A DNA stretch of 64,000 nt from Paracoccus litorisediminis (lineage in GTDB: Bacteria > Pseudomonadota > Alphaproteobacteria > Rhodobacterales > Rhodobacteraceae): assembly GCF_009711205.1 (NCBI RefSeq), contig NZ_WMIG01000008.1, positions 62,001 to 126,000 on the forward strand. Direction: 5' to 3'. Shown piece after piece: positions 50,970-59,403 of the stretch. Position numbers and translations under genes: made by a program. The notes beneath the pieces were generated by a model that worked only from the letters and a program-made list of their open reading frames with translations, was not told the DNA's origin and did no database searches. Position 1 is the stretch's first letter. Each line of letters starts with the position of its first letter.

Positions 50970-53687
50970 TCAGGCGGTTTTCGGCGCGGAAAGCGGCGCA
51001 CGACCGCGTTCGATGTCATGCAGCAGACCACCGGGGCGGGTGTAGAACACCCAGGTGACGATCAGGCACAGCACGTAGAAGCCCATAAAGGCCCACAGCG
51101 CGCCGACGGCGGAACCCGTCATGCTGATCGAGCTGCCATAGGCTTTCGGGATGAAGAACCCGCCATAGGCCCCGATCGCGCTGGTAAAGGCGATGATGGC
51201 GGCGGATTCGCGGTCGGACTGGCGACGGCGCTCATCCGCGTCCAGACCGGGTTCGAGGCGGGGGATTTCCTTGCCCATGATCACGGGGATCATCTGGTTG
51301 GTCGAGGCATTGCCGACGCCGGTGAAGAAGAACAGCAGCATGAAGCCCGCAAAGAAGCCCCAGAAGGACAGCCCTTTCAGCGAGAAGATCACCACAAGGA
51401 CACTAAGGATCATGCCGATAAACACCCAGAAGGTGACGCGCCCGCCGCCGACACGGTCGGACAGCCAGCCCGTGCCCGCGCGGCTCAGCGCACCGACCAG
51501 CGGGCCAAGGAACACGAATTGCAGCGCGTTGACCTCGGGGAAGGACAGTTTCGACAGCAGCGGAAAGCCCGCCGAGAAGCCGATGAAGCTGCCGAAGGTG
51601 CCGACATAAAGCACGCACATCAGCCAGTTGTGCTTGCGGGTAAAGATCACCGCCTGCTCGCGGAAGCTGGATTTGGCGTCGGCGATGTCATTCATGCCAA
51701 GCCATGCGGCGATGGTCGCCATGACGATGAAGGGAACCCAGACAAAGCCCGCATTCTGCATCCACAGCTTGCCGCCGTCCGTCAGTTCCTGCGGAGCGCC
51801 ACCCAGCGCGCCAAAGACGCCTGCGGTGATGACCATCGGCACCAGGAACTGCATGACCGAGACGCCAAGGTTGCCTAGGCCAGCATTCAGCGCCAGCGCA
51901 TTGCCCTTTTCCGCCTTGGGAAAGAAGAAGCTGATATTGGCCATGGACGAAGCGAAGTTGCCGCCGCCCAGCCCGCACAGCAGCGCCAGCACCACAAAGA
52001 TGATGTAGGGGGTTTGCGGGTTCTGCACCGCATAGCCGATGCCCATGGCCGGGATCAGCAGCGAGGCGGTCGACAGCGTGGTCCACAGGCGACCACCAAA
52101 GATCGGCACCATGAAGCTGTAGAAGATGCGCAATGTCGCGCCCGACAGGGCGGGCAGTGCCGCCAGCCAGAACAGCTGGTCCTGACTGAAGTTGAAGCCG
52201 ATCGAGGGCAGGCGCGCGATCACCACCGACCAGACCATCCAGATCGCAAAGGCCAGCAGCAAAGCCGGGATCGAGATCCACAGGTTGCGGCGGGCGACCT
52301 TGCGGCCCTTTTCGGCCCAGAAGGTCGGGTCTTCGGGATGCCAGTCGTCCAGCAGGCGCGGCATGACGGTTTGGTCGGGGTCGTGGACCTCGGCCAGTTC
52401 GGGGAAGCTTGGCAGACGGCCAAGGGCGGTGCCCTGCGCCTGCTGCTCCATCCGGCGGATCGACATGTGCATCCATGCGGCCGAAACGATCACGACCAGA
52501 AGCAGCAGCGCGAAGCACGAGGTATAGATGCCGGTCAGGTCCAGCAGCAAGCCAAAGACGATGGGCAGGATGAAGCCGCCAAGACCGCCGATCATGCCCA
52601 CAAGCCCGCCGACAGCGCCGACATGGTTGGGGTAATAGACCGGGATATGTTTGAAGACGGCCGCCTTGCCGAGGCTCATGAAGAAGCCAAGCGCGAACAG
52701 CGTGGCCACGAAGGGCACCAGATCCATATCGGTCGAGAACGCGATCGGGCCGTTCTTGCCCTGAATGACGTAATCGGTCGGCGGATAGGCCAGCATGAAC
52801 AGCAGGATCGCCGAAAATCCGAACACCCAATACATCACCGAACGCGCGCCGAAACGGTCCGACAGCATGCCACCATAGGCGCGGAAGACGCTGGCCGACA
52901 GGCTGAAGGCCGCGGCGCAAAGGCCGGCGACGCGCAGGTCGACGCCATAGACCTCGGTCAGGTAATGTGGCAGCCAAAGGGCCAGCGCGACAAAACCGCC
53001 GAAGACAAAGAAGTAATACAGGGCGAAGCGCCAGACCTGCAGTTTTTTCAGGGGCGCGAATTGCTCGGCCAGCGTGGGGGATTTGATGCCCTGCTGCTTG
53101 CGAGCGATGAAATCGGGATCGTCACGCGCGATCAGGAAAAAGGCCACGCCCATGATGATCATGGCGGCGGCCCAGATATGGGCGACGGCCTCCCAGCCCC
53201 AGGCGACCATGACGAAGGGTGCAAGGAACTTGGTCACCGCGGCGCCGACATTGCCCATGCCGAAGAAGCCAAGCGCAGTCCCCTGACGCGAGGCCGGGAA
53301 CCATTTCGACACATAGGCCACGCCGATGATGAACGATCCACCGGCAAGCCCGATCCCCAATGCGGCCAGCAGGAAGGTCGGATAGCTGTCAGCCCAGGTC
53401 AGGACCCAGGTCGCAAGCCCGGTCAGGATCATTTGCAGCGAAAAAACCAACCGACCGCCGAAGCGTTCTGTCCAGACGCCCAGGATCAACCGGGTCAGCG
53501 ATCCACTAAGGATCGGGGTCGCGATCAGCAGACCATACTGGAATTCGGACAGGCCCAGCTGATCCTTGATCGCAAGGCCAATGATGGAAAAAATCGTCCA
53601 TACGGCGAAACAAAGCGTGAAGGCGAAGGTGCTAAGCCACAGCGCCTTTTTCTGTTCAGTCGCGGACGCCACTATGTTTGGTGACAC
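50970..53687 (-). CDS. narK: Fused nitrate/nitrite transporter NarK1-NarK2
   Basis: 905 residues, about 24 membrane segments in two MFS halves. The first half (about 1-420) has the NarK1 type GMGNVGAAVTKF-like motif and a second signature GGLVGMIGGLGGF; the second half (about 460-905) has GGGNFASSMANISFFFPKAEKGNALALNAGLGNLGV and GFSAGFPLL. NarK1 is a proton-linked nitrate importer and NarK2 a nitrate/nitrite exchanger; their fusion is typical of Paracoccus. The start is a GTG at 53687. It is the first gene of the nar operon, with an FNR-type box about 72-85 bp upstream of the start. Confidence 0.95.
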   Translation of the reverse strand: MSPNIVASATEQKKALWLSTFAFTLCFAVWTIFSIIGLAIKDQLGLSEFQYGLLIATPILSGSLTRLILGVWTERFGGRLVFSLQMILTGLATWVLTWADSYPTFLLAALGIGLAGGSFIIGVAYVSKWFPASRQGTALGFFGMGNVGAAVTKFLAPFVMVAWGWEAVAHIWAAAMIIMGVAFFLIARDDPDFIARKQQGIKSPTLAEQFAPLKKLQVWRFALYYFFVFGGFVALALWLPHYLTEVYGVDLRVAGLCAAAFSLSASVFRAYGGMLSDRFGARSVMYWVFGFSAILLFMLAYPPTDYVIQGKNGPIAFSTDMDLVPFVATLFALGFFMSLGKAAVFKHIPVYYPNHVGAVGGLVGMIGGLGGFILPIVFGLLLDLTGIYTSCFALLLLVVIVSAAWMHMSIRRMEQQAQGTALGRLPSFPELAEVHDPDQTVMPRLLDDWHPEDPTFWAEKGRKVARRNLWISIPALLLAFAIWMVWSVVIARLPSIGFNFSQDQLFWLAALPALSGATLRIFYSFMVPIFGGRLWTTLSTASLLIPAMGIGYAVQNPQTPYIIFVVLALLCGLGGGNFASSMANISFFFPKAEKGNALALNAGLGNLGVSVMQFLVPMVITAGVFGALGGAPQELTDGGKLWMQNAGFVWVPFIVMATIAAWLGMNDIADAKSSFREQAVIFTRKHNWLMCVLYVGTFGSFIGFSAGFPLLSKLSFPEVNALQFVFLGPLVGALSRAGTGWLSDRVGGGRVTFWVFIGMILSVLVVIFSLKGLSFWGFFAGFMLLFFFTGVGNASTNQMIPVIMGKEIPRLEPGLDADERRRQSDRESAAIIAFTSAIGAYGGFFIPKAYGSSISMTGSAVGALWAFMGFYVLCLIVTWVFYTRPGGLLHDIERGRAPLSAPKTA

Positions 53688-53758
53688 GTTGGCTGCTCCA
53701 ATTGCCCTGCATTGGCAAGGCTTCGAGGGGATACCAACATGACGGGGAGTTGCCCGGT

Positions 53759-53772
53759 TTGATCTGCGTCAA
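53759..53772. promoter_or_regulatory. FNR/NarR-type box upstream of narK
   Basis: TTGAT-CTGC-GTCAA differs from the consensus TTGAT-N4-ATCAA at one base. Its centre is about 78 bases upstream of the narK start codon, in range for activation of narKGHJI under low oxygen. Confidence 0.7.
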
Positions 53773-53883
53773 GAAATCGACCGGTTTTACGGACCAACGC
53801 CAATCTCTGGGAAAGCCTTGTTTTTTCTGGGGTCAGCGTAGAATAGATGTGGTGCATCGACTTGACCTGATGATATGCGTGTC

Positions 53884-53897
53884 TTGACAAATATCAA
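53884..53897. promoter_or_regulatory. FNR-type box upstream of narR
   Basis: TTGAC-AAAT-ATCAA has one mismatch to TTGAT-N4-ATCAA. It lies about 76 bases upstream of the narR start codon and about 200 bases upstream of narK, so it most likely serves narR, or both divergent genes. Confidence 0.68.
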
Positions 53898-53966
53898 TTT
53901 TAGTCAGTGCTGGCGTGACACCATCAGACAGCATTTATTTAAAATGTCCAGATTCGGTGAATCACA

Positions 53967-54641
53967 ATGCGCGACCAAGACTTGAACGATATCCAGCGCC
54001 TGCCGCTATTCAGTGGAATGGCCACCGAACATTTCAGTCAGATGTTGCGGGCGGCCTATGCGCAGGATTTTCCGGCCCAGTTGCAGCTGTTTCGGCAGGA
54101 CGATCGCGCCGATTTTCTGCATGTCCTGATGGAAGGCACCGTCGCGCTTTTCGCGCAGTCCGGGGGGCGCGAGGCGACGATGGCGATCATTCGGCCGGTC
54201 AGCAGCTTCATTCTGGCCGCCTGCATGCTGGATCAGCCGTTGCTGATGTCGGCGCGCACGATGTCTCGCAGCCGAATCGTCCTGATTCCGGCGACAGATG
54301 TGCGCAAGGCCTTCCGCGCCGATCCGGAATTCGCGGTGGCCGCGAACCGCCAGCTCGCCATGGGTTTTCGCGATATGGTCGGACAGGCCAAAAGCCTCAA
54401 GCTGCGCAAATCGAATGAACGGTTGGTGGACTACCTGCTGACCGAACTTGAGGTGCAGGGGACGGCGGGTCGCGTTCTGATCAGCGCCGAGAAGCGCGTC
54501 CTTGCGTCCTTTCTGGGCATGACCCCCGAAAGCCTGTCGCGCGCCTTCAAGTCGCTGGAAGCGGCGGGGGTCCGGGTCTCCGGCTCTCAGGTTGCCATTC
54601 CAGATCCACAGCGGCTGCGTGCGCTGCTGGATGACGCCTAG
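53967..54641 (+). CDS. narR: Crp/Fnr family nitrate-response regulator
   Basis: 224 residues. It has the Crp/Fnr cyclic-nucleotide-like fold (residues about 10-130) and a C-terminal HTH (SFLGMTPESLSRAFKSLEAAGV, about 170-195). The four-Cys FeS cluster of Fnr is missing: no Cys occurs in the first 80 residues. This, and its divergence from a narK fusion gene, is the arrangement of NarR, which in Paracoccus activates narKGHJI in response to nitrate or nitrite. The gene is set by position and type; the ligand is not readable. Confidence 0.88.
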   Translation: MRDQDLNDIQRLPLFSGMATEHFSQMLRAAYAQDFPAQLQLFRQDDRADFLHVLMEGTVALFAQSGGREATMAIIRPVSSFILAACMLDQPLLMSARTMSRSRIVLIPATDVRKAFRADPEFAVAANRQLAMGFRDMVGQAKSLKLRKSNERLVDYLLTELEVQGTAGRVLISAEKRVLASFLGMTPESLSRAFKSLEAAGVRVSGSQVAIPDPQRLRALLDDA

Positions 54642-55183
54642 CCTCTTGGCGGCCACATCCCGGGCCAGACCGAATCCTTGCGGATCAGCGCATGATGCAG
54701 GGTCGCCGCGACATGCAAGGTCAGCAGGGCGATCAGACACATTGCGCCCGCGTAATGCAGCCCCTGCGCCATCTTGGCCAGCGTTTCGGACTTGCCGATC
54801 CATGGGCCAAAGCCCAGCCAGTCCAGCAGCTCGATCGGGAAGCCTCCGGCGCGGACACGGGTAAAGCCGCTAAGCGGCATCAGGATCAGCAGGGTATAAA
54901 GCAGCACATGCGAAAGGCGCGCGATCCGCTTTTGCCAGTCGGGCATGCTGTCGGGCAAGGGTGGCGGCGGATGGGTCAGCCGGTAAGCCAGCCGGGCAAG
55001 GATGAACGGGAACAGCAGCACACCCAGATTCTTGTGAAAGATGAACAGCGTGTCCTGAAGCGGGCGGCTTAGCCCTTCGCGCGTCATGGTCAACCCGGCC
55101 GGGATCATCAGCAGCACCGCAAGCGCGATGCCCCAGTGAAACATCCGGGCGGGAACTCGGTAACCCTGTGGCCGGTCGGGCAT
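54638..55183 (-). CDS. Cytochrome b561
   Basis: 181 residues, four membrane segments with heme b ligands expected at His16 (MFHWGIAL), His50 region (FIFHKNLG), HVLLYTLL and LHYAGAMCLIALLTLHVA. It should pass electrons between the quinone pool and a periplasmic or membrane partner. A GGAGGGTGA lies upstream of the ATG at 55183. Its 3-prime end overlaps narR by 4 bp. Not obviously part of the nar system. Confidence 0.9.
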   Translation of the reverse strand: MPDRPQGYRVPARMFHWGIALAVLLMIPAGLTMTREGLSRPLQDTLFIFHKNLGVLLFPFILARLAYRLTHPPPPLPDSMPDWQKRIARLSHVLLYTLLILMPLSGFTRVRAGGFPIELLDWLGFGPWIGKSETLAKMAQGLHYAGAMCLIALLTLHVAATLHHALIRKDSVWPGMWPPRG

Positions 55184-55287
55184 GATGTCACCCTCCTGCC
55201 GGTCAGATTATGCCTGTTCAGGACTTCTGCCTAGCATCTGTCGCAGCGGGGCTTGACGTAGGGCCGGGGCGGCATAGCCTAAAGCCG

Positions 55288-56028
55288 ATGCGCGACACCG
55301 AGTCCGCCCCTTTGCCCCCATCCCATGCCCGCTTCGGCGAGGGCATCCCGTTGCGATTTGCCTTGGCGGTCCTGTCGGGCTTGGTCCTGATCCATGCGTT
55401 AAGGCTTGGCCTGCTTGCGGGACCAGAGCGGGCATGGCTTGCGGTCTCGGGGCTGTTCCTGCTGACCAGTCTGGCGGTGGCGAGGCTGATGCGACGGGCC
55501 TATCCCCATGCCCGGCTGGGCGGCTGCAATGTGGTCACGCTGATGCGGGTCGCGATGACCTGCGCGCTGGTGGCGCCGCTGCTGATCGGCAAGGCCGGCG
55601 GAGCCTATGTCGCCCTGATTGCCGGGGTGGCGCTGGCGCTTGACGGGGTCGATGGTTGGCTGGCGCGGCGCAGCGGGCTGGTCTCAAACTTTGGCGCGCG
55701 CTTCGATATCGAGACCGACGCCGCCTTGGCGCTGGTCCTGTCGCTGCACGTCCTTGTCGCTGAGACAGTAGGGCCGATGGTCCTGCTGCTGGGGCTGATG
55801 CGTTATGCATTCGTCGTCGCCGGTCTGTTCTGGGGTTGGCTGACTGCCCCGCTGCCGCCCAGCCTGCGACGCAAGGCGGTCTGTGTCCTGCAGATCGCGG
55901 CGCTGATCCTGCTGCAATTGCCGTTCCTGCCCGGCACGATGCCCCAGTTGCTGGCATGGGGCGCGGTGCTGGCGCTGTTCTGGTCCTTTGCGACCGACAT
56001 CCTGTGGCTGTCGAGGGCGCGAAAATGA
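55288..56028 (+). CDS. CDP-alcohol phosphatidyltransferase family membrane protein
   Basis: 246 residues, about six membrane segments, start at the ATG at 55288 (MRDTESAPLPP). The catalytic motif DGx2ARx8Gx3Dx3D is intact: DGWLARRSG, then GARFDIETD. Enzymes of this family move a phospho-alcohol group from a CDP-linked donor to an acceptor alcohol, making phospholipids or phosphoglycans. It overlaps the LtaS-like gene by 4 bp and is the first gene of a six-gene operon. Donor and acceptor are unknown. Confidence 0.9.
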   Translation: MRDTESAPLPPSHARFGEGIPLRFALAVLSGLVLIHALRLGLLAGPERAWLAVSGLFLLTSLAVARLMRRAYPHARLGGCNVVTLMRVAMTCALVAPLLIGKAGGAYVALIAGVALALDGVDGWLARRSGLVSNFGARFDIETDAALALVLSLHVLVAETVGPMVLLLGLMRYAFVVAGLFWGWLTAPLPPSLRRKAVCVLQIAALILLQLPFLPGTMPQLLAWGAVLALFWSFATDILWLSRARK

Positions 56029-57608
56029 CCCGCTGGTATGGCCTGCCACTGGCCGCCCTGCTGATCCTGCTGGTGCTGATCCTGCCAGCGGACCTCAGCC
56101 AAACGCGACTTTTCCTGCTGGCCGCACCGCTTGAGCTTGCGTTGGTGTTGGCGTTGCTTTGCCTTGGCGGAAGGGTGGCAAGATGGGTGCTGGCGGCGGT
56201 CCTGTCGCTGCTGGGAATGCTGAAGCTGGCCGATCTGGCGATGATTTCGGCGCTAGGCAGGCCGTTCAACCCTTTGGCCGATCTGACGCTGATCGATGCG
56301 GCGTTCCGCCTGCTTTCGGGCAGTTTCGGAACTGGCACGGCCTTCGGTGCGGGGCTGGCAGCGGTGCTTCTGGCCGTGGGGATTGTAGTGGCGATGGTCT
56401 GGGCGACAGGGGTCTGGGCAAGGGGGCCGTGGCAGCACCGACCTGCCGCCGTCGCGGTCGTGCTGCTGGCGGTTCTGCCTGCGGCCTTTGCGGACGATAC
56501 CACGGGCGGTAGCGGGCGCTATCTGATGGCGCGGTTTGAACTGGTCTGGCGCACCGGGGTCGAGTTGCGGGATTTGCGCGCGGCAGCGACCCGTGACCCG
56601 TTTCTGGGCCAAGCCGGGATGCTGGCGGCCATCGATCGCGACGTGCTGGTGATTTTTGTCGAAAGCTATGGCCGCAGCAGTTTCGTCAGCCCCTATTACG
56701 CCGAACGCCATCTGGCCACCTTGCGTCGTGCGCAGGTGGATCTGGCCGCCAAGGGTCTGGCGATGCGATCGGGCTTCCTGAACTCTCCGACACAGGGCGG
56801 GCAAAGCTGGCTTGCCCATGCCAGTGTCGCGAATGGGCTGCGGATCGGCGATCAGGCAGCCTATCAGGCCGTTCTGGCCAGCGGGCGTCAAAGCCTATTC
56901 CACCATGCGCGGCGCATGGGCTTTGCAACGGCGGCGGTCATGCCCGGCATCACCCGCCCCTGGCCCGAGGCCACGCATATGGGCTTTGACCGGGTGCTGG
57001 GGGCGGCGGATCTGGGTTATCACGGTCAGCCATTCGATTGGGTCACCATGCCCGACCAGTTCACCCTTGCTGCCATGGACCGGCTTTTGCTGGCGCGGTC
57101 GCCCCGGCCCCGGATGATGGTGCAGGTCGCGCTGCTGTCGTCCCATGCGCCATGGACCCCGCTGGCCCGGATGCTGCCATGGGACCAGATCGGCGACGGC
57201 ACCGAGTTCGACGTTATGGCCCGATCCGGAGAGCGCCCCGAGGTCATCTGGCGCGACCCGGAACGCGTCCGCGCCAGCTACCGCGAGGCTCTGGATTATT
57301 CGCTGCAGGCCGTGACCTCCTATGCGGCCCGCCATTCCGGGGATGCGCCGCTGATCCTGATTCTGGGCGACCATCAGGCCGCACCCGGCATCGCCCTGGA
57401 CGGCGGAACCGATGTGCCGCTGCATGTCATCGGTCCACCAGAACTGATCGAGCGCACGGCGGCCTGGGGGTTGCAGCCGGGCCTGATCCCGTCCTCCGAT
57501 CTCAAAGCCCTGCCGATGGAGGGTTTGCGTGACCTGATCCTTGGCGGTTTCGATGCCGGGGCGGTGCCTTGCCGTGCCGCGGACCCGACTTCTCAGGAAA
57601 GATGTTGA
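56025..57608 (+). CDS. LtaS/OpgB-like sulfatase-fold membrane protein
   Basis: 527 residues. The N-terminal 170 residues hold four or five membrane segments; residues about 205-510 form a periplasmic sulfatase-fold domain (VLVIFVESYGRSSF with the metal-binding Glu, NSPTQGGQSWLAHASV with the likely Thr nucleophile, and LILGDHQ with Asp-His near the C-terminus). Such proteins transfer phosphoglycerol or phosphoethanolamine groups to glycans or lipids. It starts at 56025, overlapping the CDP-alcohol transferase gene, so a shared glycolipid pathway is likely. Confidence 0.85.
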   Translation: MTRWYGLPLAALLILLVLILPADLSQTRLFLLAAPLELALVLALLCLGGRVARWVLAAVLSLLGMLKLADLAMISALGRPFNPLADLTLIDAAFRLLSGSFGTGTAFGAGLAAVLLAVGIVVAMVWATGVWARGPWQHRPAAVAVVLLAVLPAAFADDTTGGSGRYLMARFELVWRTGVELRDLRAAATRDPFLGQAGMLAAIDRDVLVIFVESYGRSSFVSPYYAERHLATLRRAQVDLAAKGLAMRSGFLNSPTQGGQSWLAHASVANGLRIGDQAAYQAVLASGRQSLFHHARRMGFATAAVMPGITRPWPEATHMGFDRVLGAADLGYHGQPFDWVTMPDQFTLAAMDRLLLARSPRPRMMVQVALLSSHAPWTPLARMLPWDQIGDGTEFDVMARSGERPEVIWRDPERVRASYREALDYSLQAVTSYAARHSGDAPLILILGDHQAAPGIALDGGTDVPLHVIGPPELIERTAAWGLQPGLIPSSDLKALPMEGLRDLILGGFDAGAVPCRAADPTSQERC

Positions 57609-57653
57609 TTTCATGGCCTCGGTTGCCCGAGGCTGCGCGCAGGAGGATCGGTG

Positions 57654-58646
57654 ATGACAGCAGGCATGACGCGACGCGGCTTAGTGGCGGGGGGCATGGC
57701 GGGTCTGGCGATGGGTGGGTTGGGCCTGCCGCGCCGTGCTGTGGCCAATACGCCAGTCGGTTTCCAACTGTCATGGCTGCATTCGGTGCAATTCGCCGGC
57801 AGCTATATTGCACTGGACAAGGGTTGGTGGCGCGAGGCGGGGCTGGACGTCACCCTGATGCAGGGCGGGCCGAATGCGCCGGTCGAACCGCCGGTGGTGG
57901 CGGGAACGGCGCTGGTCGGGATCTCGGCTGCCGATTACACCGCCAGCGCCGTGGCTCAGGGGGCGAAGTTCAAGATCATTGGCGTCGCGATGCAGAAGAA
58001 CCCCTTCGTCATCGCCTCGCTGCCCGATAACCCGGTCAAGACGCCCGCCGATCTGCCCGGCAAGCGCATCGGCATGGCCATTGCCAATACGCCGGTGCTG
58101 CGGGCGCTGTGCAGCCTGAACAATGTCGATTTCGACGCGATCACCATCGTGCCGACGCAATATTCCGCCCAACCCCTGATCGCGCATGAGGTCGATTGCC
58201 TGCTGTGCTGGGAAACCGACCTGCCGGTGGCGATGGCGGTGAACGGGATCGAATCCGTGACCATGCTGATGGCAGATCACGGCTATTCGGTGCATTCCCA
58301 GACCTATATCGCGACCGAGGACAGTCTTGCCTCGCGTCGCAAGGAACTGGTTGGACTGATGTCGGGCGAGGTTCGCGGCTGGCAGGACTATCGCGCCGAT
58401 ACTGCCGCCGCGACCGATCTGACCCTGCGCATGTTCCCCGATGCAGGGCTGGACCGAAAGACCCAGCTTTTGCAGGCCGAACGGCAGGTGCCCTTGATGT
58501 TCTCGACCCTGACCGATGCGCATGGCTTCGGCTGGTGGGATGAGGAAAGCGTCTCTGCCAATATCGAAACGCTGGCGCTGTTGGGCTACAAGGTCACGCC
58601 CGACCTGTGGGACCGCTCGATCCTAGACGAGATCCATGCCGGATAG
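57654..58646 (+). CDS. ABC substrate-binding protein, THI5/NMT1-like
   Basis: 330 residues. A twin-arginine signal is present (MTRRGLVAGGMAGLAMGG; cleavage near residue 32). The body matches the NMT1/THI5-like fold: VGFQLSWLHSVQFAGSYIALDKGWWREAGLDVTLM near residues 38-72, with the usual aromatic and Asp residues, and GISAADYTASAVAQG near 95. Family members bind thiamine precursors, riboflavin, nitrate, sulfonates or similar small molecules; ligand here is unknown. The ATG at 57654 has AGGAGG upstream. Confidence 0.87.
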   Translation: MTAGMTRRGLVAGGMAGLAMGGLGLPRRAVANTPVGFQLSWLHSVQFAGSYIALDKGWWREAGLDVTLMQGGPNAPVEPPVVAGTALVGISAADYTASAVAQGAKFKIIGVAMQKNPFVIASLPDNPVKTPADLPGKRIGMAIANTPVLRALCSLNNVDFDAITIVPTQYSAQPLIAHEVDCLLCWETDLPVAMAVNGIESVTMLMADHGYSVHSQTYIATEDSLASRRKELVGLMSGEVRGWQDYRADTAAATDLTLRMFPDAGLDRKTQLLQAERQVPLMFSTLTDAHGFGWWDEESVSANIETLALLGYKVTPDLWDRSILDEIHAG

Positions 58647-59403
58647 CATCGGGTCCGAGGCGATCATCTGCACCGGCCTTGCCAAGACCCATCCCGGCGG
58701 GATCGAGGCGGTCGCCCCGATTGACCTGCGACTGATGGCCGGGCAGACGACGGCGCTGATCGGCCCCTCGGGATGCGGAAAATCGACGCTGCTGCGGCTG
58801 ATCGCGGGGTTGGATCAGCCGGATGCGGGGCAGGTCATCATCCTTGGAATGACGCCTGAAAAGGCACGGCGGCGGGCTGCAATCTCGGTCGCATTTCAGG
58901 ACCCGTCGCTGCTGCCTTGGCTGACGGTGCGTGGCAATTTGGGATTGGCCCGCCGGTTGGCGCGGCAACGCCCCGACCCGGTCCGGACCCTGCGGTTGAT
59001 CGAGCTGGTCGGGCTGGCAGGCTTTGCGGACACCCGTCCGGCTGCGCTGTCGGGCGGCATGCGCCAACGTGCCGCCATCGCGCGGGCCTTGGTGACCCAG
59101 CCACAGGTGCTGCTGCTGGACGAGCCGTTCGGCGCGGTGGACGAACTGACACGCAGGCAGCTTGCCCGCGACCTGCCGCCCTTGTGGCAGGAGGCGGGGA
59201 CGACAACCCTGCTGGTCACCCATTCCATCGCCGAGGCGGTGACGCTGTCTGACCGCATTATCGTCCTGTCCTCGCGCCCGGCCCGGATTGTTGCGGATAT
59301 CGACGTGCCCTTGCCCCGGCCCCGGCCCGCCGATCTGGCCGAGGATGCGGGTTTCCGCGCCATTGCCGCCAAGGCCCTTGCGGCGCTCAGCGCGCTGACA
59401 TGA
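58636..59403 (+). CDS. ABC transporter ATPase (SsuB/TauB type)
   Basis: 255 residues. Walker A LIGPSGCGKSTLLRLIAGLD, Q-loop VAFQDPSLLPWLTVRGN, signature LSGGMRQRAAIARALVT, Walker B LLLDEPFGAVDELTR and switch VTHSIAEAV are all intact. The type is that of nitrate/sulfonate/riboflavin-precursor importers. It overlaps the binding-protein gene by 11 bp and the permease gene by 4 bp. Confidence 0.93.
   Translation: MPDSIGSEAIICTGLAKTHPGGIEAVAPIDLRLMAGQTTALIGPSGCGKSTLLRLIAGLDQPDAGQVIILGMTPEKARRRAAISVAFQDPSLLPWLTVRGNLGLARRLARQRPDPVRTLRLIELVGLAGFADTRPAALSGGMRQRAAIARALVTQPQVLLLDEPFGAVDELTRRQLARDLPPLWQEAGTTTLLVTHSIAEAVTLSDRIIVLSSRPARIVADIDVPLPRPRPADLAEDAGFRAIAAKALAALSALT

Noticed and set aside
52014-53684. 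A 556-codon plus-strand frame opposite narK
   Set aside because: Its translation is dominated by Gln, Arg, Asp and His with no motif and mirrors the membrane-protein codons of the fused transporter; it is a shadow frame.
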